A stretch of 50,021 nt of DNA from RGIG3009 sp045595445 (GCA_045595445.1 JAZOAK010000065.1:1-50021); one strand, 5' to 3'; shown: positions 15,964 through 24,520, counted from the first letter of the stretch. The notes: a model not told the origin generated them from the sequence alone. A program made the numbers and translations.

Positions 15964-16704
15964 ATGATATCAGTTGTTACATCCGGCAAAGGCGGTGCCG
16001 GCAAATCCACCGTTTCGGCGGGCTTGGGGTGCGCATTAGCACGCCGTGGTCGTCGTGTCTTGCTTGTGGACGGTGATGCCGGTTTACGCAGTTTGGATGT
16101 TATGCTGGGAATTGCCGGTACCGCGGTGTACGATATGGCAGACGTTCTTGCCGGTTCTTGTCAGCCTGCAGGTGCGATCTATCCTTCGCCCATTTGCCCC
16201 GACGTGTTTGTACTGCCGGCTCCCGTTGATTTGGAGAAGCTGGCAACACCGGAGGATATGGCACGGCTATGCCGTGGCTTTTCCCGCTACTATGACGAAG
16301 TGATTGTCGACTGTCCCGCCGGTATCGGTCGCGGTTTTGAAACCGCTGTTGCCGGTGCAGATCGCGCCTTTGTCGTGACAACACCCGATATGGTGTGTGC
16401 CAGAGATGCGCAGATTATTGCGCGTTTGTTGCGAAAGCGGGAAATACCCGCCAGACTCATCATCAATCGCTTGCGTCCCGATCCGATCCTGCGCGGCAAA
16501 ATGCCGGATATCGATGAACTCATTGATACGGCGGCGCTGCAACTGATCGGCGTGTTGCCCGAGGATGAAGAAGTGGCGGTTGCCAACGCGTACGGAAAGC
16601 CGTTGCCGGTGGAGTCCAATGCCGGTACCTGCTTTGCTAATATTGCAGGCCGCTATTTGGGAGAGGATATTTTGCTTGCCGATTTACGGCGTATGCAAGC
16701 GTAA
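15964..16704 (+). CDS. MinD-like ParA/MinD family ATPase
   Basis: These deviant Walker A ATPases dimerise with ATP and position proteins or structures in the cell. The 246 residues start with ISVVTSGKGGAGKST (Walker A at 8-16), then LLVDGDAGLRSLDVMLG and VIVDCPAGIGRGFETAVAGADRAFVVTTPD, closely following MinD. It differs in that the C-terminus ends LGEDILLADLRRMQA, with no amphipathic basic helix for membrane targeting. minC and minE are not adjacent. GGGGTGAAGG precedes the ATG. It is followed 20 bases later by an mgsA-like gene, an order recalling the minCDE-rodA-mgsA cluster of other Clostridia with the middle lost. Confidence 0.8.
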   Translation: MISVVTSGKGGAGKSTVSAGLGCALARRGRRVLLVDGDAGLRSLDVMLGIAGTAVYDMADVLAGSCQPAGAIYPSPICPDVFVLPAPVDLEKLATPEDMARLCRGFSRYYDEVIVDCPAGIGRGFETAVAGADRAFVVTTPDMVCARDAQIIARLLRKREIPARLIINRLRPDPILRGKMPDIDELIDTAALQLIGVLPEDEEVAVANAYGKPLPVESNAGTCFANIAGRYLGEDILLADLRRMQA

Positions 16705-16724
16705 ATTGCAAAGGAGAGAAATCA

Positions 16725-17138
16725 ATGAACATTGCGTTGATCGCACACGATGCAAAGAAAGAACTCATGGTACAGTTTTGTATCGCGTATTGCGGTATTC
16801 TCAGTCGTCATAACCTGTGTGCTACCGGCACAACGGGTAAGATGGTGTCTGAGGCAACCGGTTTACAGATAACGCGCTATCTGAGCAGTGCTCAAGGTGG
16901 GGCACAGCAGATCTCCGCTCGCATTTCCTGTGATGAGATCGACCTTCTTTTGTTTTTCCGTGATCCGATGACAAGCAAAGAAAACGAAATGAACGAGAAC
17001 GATATGTTCCGTTTGTGTGATATGCGAAACGTTCCGGTCGCCACCAACATCGCCTCTGCCGAGGTGCTGATTCATGGCTTGGAGCGCGGCGATTTGGATT
17101 GGCGCAACATCGTTAATCCTTCTAACAGTACGAAATAA
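16725..17138 (+). CDS. Methylglyoxal synthase-like protein lacking catalytic residues
   Basis: The MGS fold is clear over all 137 residues: MNIALIAHDAKK (2-12), ATGTTG (33-38), DLLLFFRDPM and PVATNIASAEVLIHGLERGDLDWR. MgsA converts dihydroxyacetone phosphate to methylglyoxal. Compared with the E. coli enzyme, the catalytic Asp71 in GGDQQ is Ala60 (GGAQQ), His98 is Asn87 and Asp101 is Asn90; Asp20 and Asp91 are kept as Asp9 and Asp80. The usual GPxGGDQ loop is SAQGGAQ. It may bind phosphate without making methylglyoxal, so I give no mgsA symbol. GGAGAG precedes the start, and hisS follows 17 bases later. Confidence 0.82.
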   Translation: MNIALIAHDAKKELMVQFCIAYCGILSRHNLCATGTTGKMVSEATGLQITRYLSSAQGGAQQISARISCDEIDLLLFFRDPMTSKENEMNENDMFRLCDMRNVPVATNIASAEVLIHGLERGDLDWRNIVNPSNSTK

Positions 17139-17155
17139 AAAGGAACGATAACATC

Positions 17156-18469
17156 ATGGCATTGATTACAAAAGCAATTCGCGGCACGCAGGACGTGTTG
17201 CCGAACGAGAGTCACGAATGGCAGTACGTGGAACGTACCGCTTTGCAGGTGGCGCGTGACCACGGTTACCGTGAGATCCGTATGCCGGTTTTTGAACACA
17301 CAGAGTTATTCCAGCGTTCGGTGGGGGAAACGACCGACGTGGTGCAGAAGGAAATGTATACCTTTGAAGATAAGGGTGGTCGATCGATTACGCTTCGGCC
17401 GGAGGGGACTGCGGGCGCCATGCGTCTGCTTTTGGAACATGGGCTTCACAATGAGGCACTTCCCATTAAGGCTTCTTACGTCACGTCCTGCTATCGGTAT
17501 GAAAAGCCGCAGGCGGGGCGTTTGCGTGAGTTCCACCAGTTTGGTATTGAGTGCTTTGGTACGGCATCTCCGATGGCGGATGCTGAGGTGATCGCCGTTG
17601 CACATAACGTTCTCAAAGCCTTATCGGTTGAGGGGGTATCCCTGCATATCAATTCCATCGGTTGCCCGACTTGCCGTAAAGCGTATCACGAAGCGCTTAA
17701 AGCCTATTTTGAGGCGCGTCAGAGTGACTTGTGTGAAACCTGCCGTGATCGTTTGGGACGCAATCCCATGCGCATTTTAGATTGCAAATCGCCGATATGC
17801 TCTGCCATTGCCGCAGACGCGCCCGTGATTGTGGATTATTTGTGTGATGAGTGTAACGAGCATTTCCACAAGGTGCAGGACTATTTGATGGCAGCCGGTA
17901 TCGAGTTCTCGCTGGATCCGCATATTGTGCGCGGCTTGGATTATTATACCCGCACTGTGTTTGAGTTCGTCTCCGACGCGCTCGGTGCGCAGGCAGTGGT
18001 GTGCGGCGGTGGCCGATACGACGGTTTATGTGAGGAGCTTGGCGGACCGCATCTGCCGTCACTTGGGTTCGGTATGGGACTTGAACGGTTGTTGATGGTT
18101 TTACACGCGCAGAATGCGCCGATCCCGAAAGAACCCACTTGCGATCTGTATCTTGCTTCAATGGGTGACGCGGCGGCGAAACGCTGCTTTGCGCTTGCTA
18201 ACCAGTTGCGTGAGGGCGGCGTTTCGGTGGAATGTGATACGGTCGGCAGAGGACTGAAAGCACAGATGAAATATGCCGATAAACTACACGCTTTGTATAC
18301 CATTGTTGTCGGCGATACGGAACTTGAAACCGGCAAAGCCAAGTTAAAAGATATGTCGACCGGCGAGGTCACGGACGTGGATCTTGACGACGGTCTTTAC
18401 ACGGTTTTATACAACAAATCGCTGGATCGGCAGTTTGCCGACGTGGCACAACTGTTAGGAGATATGTAA
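17156..18469 (+). CDS. hisS: Histidyl-tRNA synthetase
   Basis: This class II synthetase charges tRNA-His. The 437-residue product has KAIRGTQDVLPNESHEW at the start and motif 1/2 regions LRPEGTAGAMRLLLEHGL and SCYRYEKPQAGRLREFHQFGIECFG. The histidine-specific GLDYYTRTVFEF lies near residues 260-271, with motif 3 GFGMGLERLLMVL. The C-terminal anticodon-binding domain runs from about 325, with VECDTVGRGLKAQMKYADK. Its stop touches the aspS start with no spacer, as in the common hisS-aspS pair. Confidence 0.97.
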   Translation: MALITKAIRGTQDVLPNESHEWQYVERTALQVARDHGYREIRMPVFEHTELFQRSVGETTDVVQKEMYTFEDKGGRSITLRPEGTAGAMRLLLEHGLHNEALPIKASYVTSCYRYEKPQAGRLREFHQFGIECFGTASPMADAEVIAVAHNVLKALSVEGVSLHINSIGCPTCRKAYHEALKAYFEARQSDLCETCRDRLGRNPMRILDCKSPICSAIAADAPVIVDYLCDECNEHFHKVQDYLMAAGIEFSLDPHIVRGLDYYTRTVFEFVSDALGAQAVVCGGGRYDGLCEELGGPHLPSLGFGMGLERLLMVLHAQNAPIPKEPTCDLYLASMGDAAAKRCFALANQLREGGVSVECDTVGRGLKAQMKYADKLHALYTIVVGDTELETGKAKLKDMSTGEVTDVDLDDGLYTVLYNKSLDRQFADVAQLLGDM

Positions 18470-20251
18470 ATGGAAACTATCAAGGGAATGAAGCGTACCC
18501 GCTATTGCGGTGATTTTCGCAGAGAACATGCCGGAGAAACCGCTACCGTGTTTGGTTGGGTACAGCGTCAACGCGACCTCGGTCAATTGATCTTTATTGA
18601 TTTGCGTGATCGCACCGGTATTGTGCAGTTAGCGTTTGATGATAACACGGCGCGCGATGTTTTTGATAAAGCGTTTACGGTTCGCGGTGAGTATGTCCTT
18701 GCTGCCACCGGTACGGTACGCGTTCGTTCTTCGATTAACAACGAGATACCCACAGGTGAAGTGGAAATCGCGGTTGAAGAACTGCGCATTCTCAACAAAG
18801 CGGAAACACCGCCGTTTGAGATCGTGGAAAATTCAAACACGGCGGAAGCTATGCGCTTAAAATATCGGTATTTGGATTTGCGTCGCCCCGATCTGCAACG
18901 CAACCTCTTGTTACGTCATAAGATCGCAAAAGCAACGCGTGATTATTTTGATTCTCAAGGTTTTGTGGAACTGGAAACTCCTATTCTGGTGCGTTCCACT
19001 CCCGAGGGCGCACGCGACTTCTTGGTGCCGTCCCGCGTCCACAAGGGCGAATTTTACGCTTTGCCGCAGTCTCCCCAGTTGTATAAACAGCTGTCGATGG
19101 TTGCGGGGTTTGATCGATATTTCCAACTTGCGCGTTGTTTCCGTGACGAGGACTTGCGTGCGGATCGTCAACCGGAGTTTACGCAGATCGACTTAGAGAT
19201 GTCTTTCGTTGACGTAGAGGACGTCTTGGAGATTGGCGAAGGCTTTATGAAACACGTGTTCAAGGAAATCTTGAACGTGGATATTCCGTTGCCGTTGCCG
19301 CGCATGACCTATACTGAGGCGATGGAACGCTTCGGTTCCGATAAGCCTGACACTCGTTTTGGTATGGAACTGTGCGACGTCAGCGACGTTGTAAAGGATT
19401 GCGGTTTCGGTGTGTTCACCTCTGCGATTGAAGGCGGCGGTTCTGTTCGCGGTATCGTTGCCAAAGATGCCGTCAAGAATGTTTCCCGCAAAGATATTGA
19501 TAAACTTACCGAGTACGCTAAGGGTATCGGTGCCAAGGGTCTTGCATGGGTGCGTTGGACGGAGGACGGTGTTTCGTCTTCGTTCGGCAAGTTCCTCACG
19601 GAGGAGACCATGCAAGCGTTGCTTGCGAAACTGGGTGCCGAGCAGGGAGACGTTGTACTTTTGGTCGCGGATACCGTGTCGAAGCTGGTACTAACGGTTC
19701 TCGGCGCATTGCGCTTGGAATTGGCAGATAAGTTGAAGATTAAACGCGAAGGGTTTGATCTGTTGTGGATCATCAACTTCCCGTTCTTTGAGTGGGATGC
19801 GGAGCAGAACACGTGGGTGGCAATGCACCATCCCTTCACCTCACCGCTTGATGAGTGCATTCCTTATCTTGACAGCGATCCGGCGCGTGTATTTGCCAAA
19901 GCGTATGATTTAGTACTCAATGGTATTGAGATGGCAAGCGGTTCGATCCGTATTACCGATCCGGAACTCCAAAAGCAGATGTTCCGTGCGCTGGGGCTTT
20001 CGGACGAAGTTTCCTATGCGAAATTCGGTTACTTGACCGACGCGTTCAAGTACGGTGCACCGCCGCACGGCGGTATGGCACTGGGCCTTGATCGCTTGGT
20101 GATGCAGATGCTTGGTGCACCTACGCTGCGTGACGTGGTTGCGTATCCGAAAGTGCAGAACATGACCGAACTGATGACACAGTGCCCGTCCTCAGTAGAC
20201 GATGCACAACTCGGTGAGTTAGGGCTTTCGTTATTGCCTATCGAAGAATAA
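18470..20251 (+). CDS. aspS: Aspartyl-tRNA synthetase (bacterial type)
   Basis: AspRS charges tRNA-Asp. The 593-residue length with an insert is the bacterial form. Seen in order: the OB-fold anticodon-binding domain (about 10-110); TPEGARDFLVPSRVHKGEFYALPQSPQLYKQ; motif 2 CFRDEDLRADRQPEFTQIDLEMSF (about 223-246); the GAD-like insert (about 295-430); and motif 3 GGMALGLDRLVMQML near 535. The ATG directly follows the hisS stop, so translation is probably coupled. Whether it also charges tRNA-Asn cannot be decided here. Confidence 0.97.
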   Translation: METIKGMKRTRYCGDFRREHAGETATVFGWVQRQRDLGQLIFIDLRDRTGIVQLAFDDNTARDVFDKAFTVRGEYVLAATGTVRVRSSINNEIPTGEVEIAVEELRILNKAETPPFEIVENSNTAEAMRLKYRYLDLRRPDLQRNLLLRHKIAKATRDYFDSQGFVELETPILVRSTPEGARDFLVPSRVHKGEFYALPQSPQLYKQLSMVAGFDRYFQLARCFRDEDLRADRQPEFTQIDLEMSFVDVEDVLEIGEGFMKHVFKEILNVDIPLPLPRMTYTEAMERFGSDKPDTRFGMELCDVSDVVKDCGFGVFTSAIEGGGSVRGIVAKDAVKNVSRKDIDKLTEYAKGIGAKGLAWVRWTEDGVSSSFGKFLTEETMQALLAKLGAEQGDVVLLVADTVSKLVLTVLGALRLELADKLKIKREGFDLLWIINFPFFEWDAEQNTWVAMHHPFTSPLDECIPYLDSDPARVFAKAYDLVLNGIEMASGSIRITDPELQKQMFRALGLSDEVSYAKFGYLTDAFKYGAPPHGGMALGLDRLVMQMLGAPTLRDVVAYPKVQNMTELMTQCPSSVDDAQLGELGLSLLPIEE

Positions 20252-20260
20252 ACACAAAAA

Positions 20261-20291
20261 AGAGGCTGCAACAATCGTTGCAGCCTCTTTT
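20261..20291. terminator. Bidirectional terminator after aspS
   Basis: AGAGGCTGCAAC at 20261-20272 and GTTGCAGCCTCT at 20277-20288 form a 12-base-pair hairpin with loop AATC. T-rich bases follow on the plus strand and a run of six A precedes it, so it serves both aspS and the convergent surface-protein operon. Confidence 0.9.
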
Positions 20292-20301
20292 ATTTGTGTT
20301 A

Positions 20302-20946
20302 TCAGGTTTTTTGGACAAAACGATTATAGGCAAAAATACCACCTAAGAGAAGCGCGGCGATGCCGCAAGCTACAAGAACCTCTAACAAGGCGGGATTGGA
20401 GAAAGATGTGGACTCCGAAGTCTCGTTTGCTGTTTCATCCACAGCGTAAAAGTCCCATTTAATCACATCATTGGTTGCCAAGCCTTCACCCGTATATAGG
20501 TAATCACAATGCAAATCAATGAAATACGTTGCTTTTTTGTTAGCGGAAAGCGTTACGTTTAAGTTGAAATCGCGGTTGTCATTAATACGACTGTAAGGAC
20601 CGTCATACAAGACGTTACTGCCGTCACGCACGGTAATGTATACATGGTTTAGGTAGCGTAAAGCTTCCTCGTTATCGTACGGTAGTTCAACGGTGCGCAA
20701 TTTGATTTTTTGCTCGACCGTGGTGTTGTTTTGCACGGTCAGCATGCCGGATGTCGTCATATATTGTCCGGCTTTCAAAGTCGGTTTTTCCCACAGTGTA
20801 GGTGTGTTTTGTGCGCTGAAAACCGCCGTATCATCGCCGAGAACGGTTAACTTATACGTCTGGGCTGTATTGTCCTCAGCCGCCACCGGCACGGCAATCA
20901 GGCAAAGAAGAACCGCACATAATGCGAAAATCAGAAAATTTTTCAC
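20302..20946 (-). CDS. Putative exported, membrane-anchored protein of unknown function
   Basis: I do not recognise the family. The 214-residue protein has a signal peptide (MKNFLIFALCAVLLCLIAVPVAA, cleavage likely after AEA-like VAA near residue 23). A beta-rich extracellular part spans about 25-180, with LTVQNNTTVEQKIKLRTVELPYD and HVYITVRDGSNVLYDGPYSRI. The C-terminus has a transmembrane helix (LLEVLVACGIAALLLGGIFAY) and a short basic tail. There is no LPXTG motif. The pattern of a strand, a polar-rich 'vLYdGp' turn and an 'N' cap loosely recalls TasA/camelysin-like secreted beta proteins, a weak guess. Its start overlaps the LamG gene stop by 4 bases. Confidence 0.7.
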   Translation of the reverse strand: MKNFLIFALCAVLLCLIAVPVAAEDNTAQTYKLTVLGDDTAVFSAQNTPTLWEKPTLKAGQYMTTSGMLTVQNNTTVEQKIKLRTVELPYDNEEALRYLNHVYITVRDGSNVLYDGPYSRINDNRDFNLNVTLSANKKATYFIDLHCDYLYTGEGLATNDVIKWDFYAVDETANETSESTSFSNPALLEVLVACGIAALLLGGIFAYNRFVQKT

Positions 20947-21950
20947 GGATGATCCTCCTCATGCCATTTTTGACTGTTTTTACGGTAGAGACTCAGCACC
21001 AACGAGAGAACGATTACCAATACCAAACAAGCGCCCACGATGGCAAACACCATCGGTGAAAGCCCTAAAATGCGAACAGAGGCGGTGTCGTCAGACGTAG
21101 TATCGTCAACGTAGAGTTTGGTTGCCAACGTTTCTTTTTTGGAGGTGGGGGTGCCACCTGCCAGCGGATCTCTGTTTTCTGCCAGTAACATGATTTGATC
21201 GGTGTCCAATACGGCGTTGTAAATCAGGGCATTGTCCACAAGACCGTTAAAGTTGGCGTCGCCATCAAATTCACTGCCGATCACCAAACGATACAGATCC
21301 ATGGTGTCGACCGAAAAATTCTCCAACGTTTGGGAGGCGTACAGAGCGCCGTCGATATACAAGGCAACTTCCGTATCGGATAAGGTTACGGCCAAATGGT
21401 GCCACTCGTTGGTCGGCAGTGCTGAGGTGACGTTTTGGGTTACCGTATGATAGAGCGAAACCGGTTCAATTTGAGGATCCTCTAACGTCAGTTGAATGCC
21501 GTCTAACTGCATAGACGGAACGGTGTTGTGTGGCGAAACGATCAAACTGTGATTTTCGTTCTTATAGATGCAAAGCAACCGTTGTTCTTTTTCACCCTCG
21601 TCGTTTCCCGTCCAATTAAACCAAGCGGAAAAGGTGAACTCGTCAAGTTCCTTGACACGTTCGGTGGAAAGGCGAACGTGTTGGGTGTCGCCGTCTAACT
21701 GTAACGCTGTTCCGGCAATCGCATCCTCCACCCACGTAAAGGAGTCGGGGCCGCTGTTTTTGTTGCCGTTCATCACATAATAGACATCCTCCGAGACGTC
21801 GTCCGGTTCTGTGACAAGACGAATACAATCCACCTCGGCGGTGGTGATGGTGTCGTCTTGTGTCGGCTCTACTGCCGTCACGGTGAAAGAGGGTATAACA
21901 GCGACTATCGCAGTTAGTGCAAGAGATCCGATCAGGGTATGCAAGCGCAT
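20943..21950 (-). CDS. LamG-like (concanavalin A-type) surface protein with C-terminal anchor
   Basis: The 335-residue protein has a signal peptide (residues about 1-27, MRLHTLIGSLALTAIVAVIPSFTVTAV). A LamG/Laminin_G_3 jelly-roll follows at about 70-250, with FTFSAWFNWTG, NEWHHLAVTLSDTEVALYIDGALYASQ and RLVIGSEFDGDANFNGLVDNALIYNAVLD, the classic LamG strand order. A transmembrane helix (VFAIVGACLVLVIVLSLVLSLY) and a short charged tail end it. Such domains often bind glycans or proteins at the cell surface; the ligand here is unknown. It lies in an operon between a small cytosolic-looking protein and the exported protein at 20302-20946. Confidence 0.82.
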   Translation of the reverse strand: MRLHTLIGSLALTAIVAVIPSFTVTAVEPTQDDTITTAEVDCIRLVTEPDDVSEDVYYVMNGNKNSGPDSFTWVEDAIAGTALQLDGDTQHVRLSTERVKELDEFTFSAWFNWTGNDEGEKEQRLLCIYKNENHSLIVSPHNTVPSMQLDGIQLTLEDPQIEPVSLYHTVTQNVTSALPTNEWHHLAVTLSDTEVALYIDGALYASQTLENFSVDTMDLYRLVIGSEFDGDANFNGLVDNALIYNAVLDTDQIMLLAENRDPLAGGTPTSKKETLATKLYVDDTTSDDTASVRILGLSPMVFAIVGACLVLVIVLSLVLSLYRKNSQKWHEEDHP

Positions 21951-21968
21951 AGAGGGAATCCTACCTTT

Positions 21969-22283
21969 CTAACGGTAATATTTGTAATAAGCAACCACGG
22001 TAATGCGGTTACCGGTGACAACGTCATCGCCGGTGATGAGTACGCCGTTGTGACTCATCAATTCACCGCATTCCACCGAGGAGAGGGGACAGGCAAAGGG
22101 GACGGATCCGTTTGAAAAACGCAACTCCACTTCCTCGGCGGTTACGCAAATGCGCCCATCTTTGCCAATTACGATCTCGCCGCTTTCTTCGCGGCGTACG
22201 GCATAGGTGATGAGTTTTCCGTCGAGGGGAATAACGGCTGACGTCTGTTTGTCCTTTGCTTGTTTTCGAAAAAACCAGGCCAT
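21969..22283 (-). CDS. Small protein of unknown function heading the surface operon (104 aa)
   Basis: I do not recognise a family. The product starts MAWFFRKQAKDKQTS and continues with a beta-rich domain (GKLITYAVRREESGEIVIGKDGRICVTAEEVELRF) ending in ITVVAYYKYYR. There is no signal peptide or membrane helix, so it is probably cytosolic. The start at 22283 is set by AAGGAGAG 6 bases upstream; the frame stays open back to 22325 but crosses the likely -10 box. It is the first gene of the three-gene unit, 18 bases before the LamG gene. Confidence 0.7.
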   Translation of the reverse strand: MAWFFRKQAKDKQTSAVIPLDGKLITYAVRREESGEIVIGKDGRICVTAEEVELRFSNGSVPFACPLSSVECGELMSHNGVLITGDDVVTGNRITVVAYYKYYR

Positions 22284-22323
22284 GCTGTCTCTCCTTGCTT
22301 TGTGTGGCGCATTTATAAAAAAC

Positions 22324-22352
22324 ATTGTACTCTTTTAAGCGGTTACTGTCAA
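22324..22352 (-). promoter_or_regulatory. Near-consensus sigma-A promoter for the surface-protein operon
   Basis: On the minus strand TTGACA (22352-22347) and TACAAT (22329-22324) have a 17-base spacer. It drives the three-gene operon 22283 to 20302. Confidence 0.85.
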
Positions 22353-22399
22353 CCAAAAACAAAAATTCACAGATTCTTCACGGTTGTACTTGACGTGCT

Positions 22400-22408
22400 T
22401 GATATAAT
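22400..22408 (+). promoter_or_regulatory. Extended -10 promoter for the lipid kinase gene
   Basis: TGATATAAT (TG at 22400, TATAAT 22403-22408) is a perfect extended -10. No good -35 is found at 17 bases upstream. It lies 27 bases before the lipid kinase ATG. Confidence 0.55.
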
Positions 22409-22434
22409 TTAAGAGTAAAGAGGGGTGACCATTT

Positions 22435-23328
22435 ATGACAATGGGGCAAAAAGTTTTGTTGATTATCAATCCTGTGGCGGGAAAGGCAAAAGGACGCACC
22501 GCCTTGTTTCCTCTCACGGATGGATTGTGTCGCGCAGGATGTGTGCCTACGGTTCACATTACCGGCGCACGCGGTGATGCGCGACGTATCACGGAACAAT
22601 TGGCTTCACGTCACGATCTTGTCATCTGTTGCGGCGGTGACGGTACGCTAAACGAAGTGATTGACGGTTTGCTTGCTTGTAAAAAACAAGTGCCGCTTGG
22701 ATATATACCGACAGGAAGTACCAATGATTTTGCAACCAGCCTGAATTTGAAAGCACAGCCCGCAGCGGCCTTGCGAAATATTTTGGACGGGCATAACGAT
22801 GCTATGGACGTTGGCTTATTTAATGGATCGCGCCATTTTTCGTACATCGCCTCATTCGGTATTTTCACCGCTGCTTCCTACAATGCACCGCAAACTGCTA
22901 AAAATGCTCTGGGGCATTTTGCGTATTTGTTGGAAGGAAGTAAAGAACTCTTTTCTGTACAAAGTCATCAGATTATTGCGCAAACGGCAGATAAGCGCTA
23001 CGAGGGGGATTATCTCTTCGGAGCGGTATGTAACTCCACCTCGGTTGCCGGATTGGTTAAGCTTAATGCCGGAATTGTGGATATGAGCGACGGCTTCTTT
23101 GAAGTGATCTTGGTGCACCGCCCAACGAACGCGGCTGAGCTCGCACGCATTCTTAACTCAATCAATACTGCCGAGTTTGATCCGGAACTGTTCGATTTCT
23201 TCAAAGCATCAGAAGTTACCTTCACCATGAAGAAACCGTTACCATGGTCATTGGATGGTGAATATGCCGAAGGCACCGAAACAGTTACGGTCAAAAACAT
23301 TCCCCGGTCCATTTTACTGCGTCACTAA
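22435..23328 (+). CDS. Diacylglycerol kinase family lipid kinase (YegS/DagK type)
   Basis: The catalytic DAGK domain phosphorylates a lipid alcohol such as diacylglycerol and feeds phospholipid recycling at the membrane. The 297 residues show KVLLIINPVAGKAKGR (about 6-21), the nucleotide loop CCGGDGTLNEVIDGL (about 64-78) and LGYIPTGSTNDFATSLNL (about 86-103), all diagnostic. The C-terminal beta-sandwich ends with SLDGEYAEGTETVTVKNIPRSILL. AGGGGTGA precedes the ATG. It is a single-gene unit. The lipid substrate is not determined by sequence. Confidence 0.92.
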   Translation: MTMGQKVLLIINPVAGKAKGRTALFPLTDGLCRAGCVPTVHITGARGDARRITEQLASRHDLVICCGGDGTLNEVIDGLLACKKQVPLGYIPTGSTNDFATSLNLKAQPAAALRNILDGHNDAMDVGLFNGSRHFSYIASFGIFTAASYNAPQTAKNALGHFAYLLEGSKELFSVQSHQIIAQTADKRYEGDYLFGAVCNSTSVAGLVKLNAGIVDMSDGFFEVILVHRPTNAAELARILNSINTAEFDPELFDFFKASEVTFTMKKPLPWSLDGEYAEGTETVTVKNIPRSILLRH

Positions 23329-23334
23329 TACGAA

Positions 23335-23373
23335 AAGAAAAAAGTGCCGCCCACGGAGTATTCCGCGGGCGGC
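23335..23373 (-). terminator. Terminator for the LCP gene
   Basis: GCCGCCC and GGGCGGC (23346-23352, 23367-23373), extended by CGGA/TCCG, form a strong hairpin. On the minus strand it is followed by a T-rich run at 23343-23335, so it ends the LCP transcript; on the plus strand only ATATTGTTT follows, so it may also slow the lipid kinase transcript. Confidence 0.85.
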
Positions 23374-23380
23374 ATATTGT

Positions 23381-24475
23381 TTATCCATAAATATACGTGT
23401 GCAGGTTTTTTACCGTTTCTTTGGGATTGGTCAACAAAATGCCGCTTCCTTTTCCGGAAATTGAGGTAAACTTATACATACCGTTTTCCGGGATGTGATA
23501 CCCATTTTCAATCGTATAGCCGGCATAGGTTAGCGAATTGGCGGCTATATCTAAAAATTCATCGGTCGACATATTGGTATCTACGTGGGAAACCGCTTTG
23601 TATACGATGTTAATGAGTTGCGTGTAACTCATCGTTTTCGCTTTTTCTATCAACAGCGTGAGCACCTTGCGTTGCCGCTCTGTTCGCTGAAAATCGCTGT
23701 CGATCTTACGAATGCGCGCGTATTCCATTGCTTGGAACCCGTCAAGATGATGCACACCGGGACTTCCTGTCATTTGCACAAATCCGGGATTGTTTACCGA
23801 AATGGTAGTGCCTTTTGCAGGAATCTGTGTAATTTCTTTGGCAGTCAGTTTGACATCCAATCCGCCCATCGCATCAATCAAAATGGGCAACACCCGGAAG
23901 TTGACACCAATGTAATCATCGATATCCAAACGGAAATTTTGCGCGATTGCCTTGTGTTGCAACGTGTGGCGACCGTAAGCGTACGCGGTGTTGAATTTAC
24001 AAATATCGTCCTGACCGTCTCCGTCTTTGTCGCGACCGGGGATGGAAACCCATGTATCGCGTAGGATAGAAATCATTTTTATGGTCTTGGTATTGTCGTT
24101 AATTGATAAAATGACGTTGGTATCCGACAACCCGACGAAATTGTTTTGGCGACTGTCCACACCAACCAACAGGATGTTATGAATCCCGTTCCCGTCGCCG
24201 CGCAAGGGAATATCCGACACGGCGGCGGCATTATCGTATTCTGACGGATCGACCACAACACCGGTATATTCATCCTCGCCTGAATCAATAACGATATCAG
24301 CATTAGGATCCACAGGATCGTTATTGGAAAAATTGATTTTCCCCAATACAGAAGAGATGAGAATAAACGCCGTTATGCACAAAACACCAATGACAGCCAT
24401 AGCAGAAGAGCCTGCGATGGTCCAAATACGTATCTTTTTTGAATAACGGTATTGTTTCGGCTGGTTTTCAGACAT
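23381..24475 (-). CDS. LCP (LytR-CpsA-Psr) family cell-wall polymer ligase
   Basis: LCP enzymes attach teichoic acids or other glycopolymers from lipid carriers to peptidoglycan. The 364-residue protein has a cytoplasmic basic tail, one transmembrane helix at about 19-41 (IWTIAGSSAMAVIGVLCITAFILISSVLG) and the extracellular LCP domain. Signatures are NILLVGVDSR, LSDTNVILSIN, MISILRDTWVSIPG, YIGVNFRVLPILIDAMGGLDV and MEYARIRKIDSDFQRTERQRKVL, covering the lipid-phosphate-binding arginines and aspartates. The ATG at 24475 is favoured over a TTG two codons upstream because AGGAGG is then 7-8 bases away. It is 45 bases after the transketolase subunit and may share its transcript. Confidence 0.93.
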   Translation of the reverse strand: MSENQPKQYRYSKKIRIWTIAGSSAMAVIGVLCITAFILISSVLGKINFSNNDPVDPNADIVIDSGEDEYTGVVVDPSEYDNAAAVSDIPLRGDGNGIHNILLVGVDSRQNNFVGLSDTNVILSINDNTKTIKMISILRDTWVSIPGRDKDGDGQDDICKFNTAYAYGRHTLQHKAIAQNFRLDIDDYIGVNFRVLPILIDAMGGLDVKLTAKEITQIPAKGTTISVNNPGFVQMTGSPGVHHLDGFQAMEYARIRKIDSDFQRTERQRKVLTLLIEKAKTMSYTQLINIVYKAVSHVDTNMSTDEFLDIAANSLTYAGYTIENGYHIPENGMYKFTSISGKGSGILLTNPKETVKNLHTYIYG

Positions 24476-24520
24476 AGCCAAACCTCCTATTCAACGTTAG
24501 TGTGGCATTTGGATAAGCAC

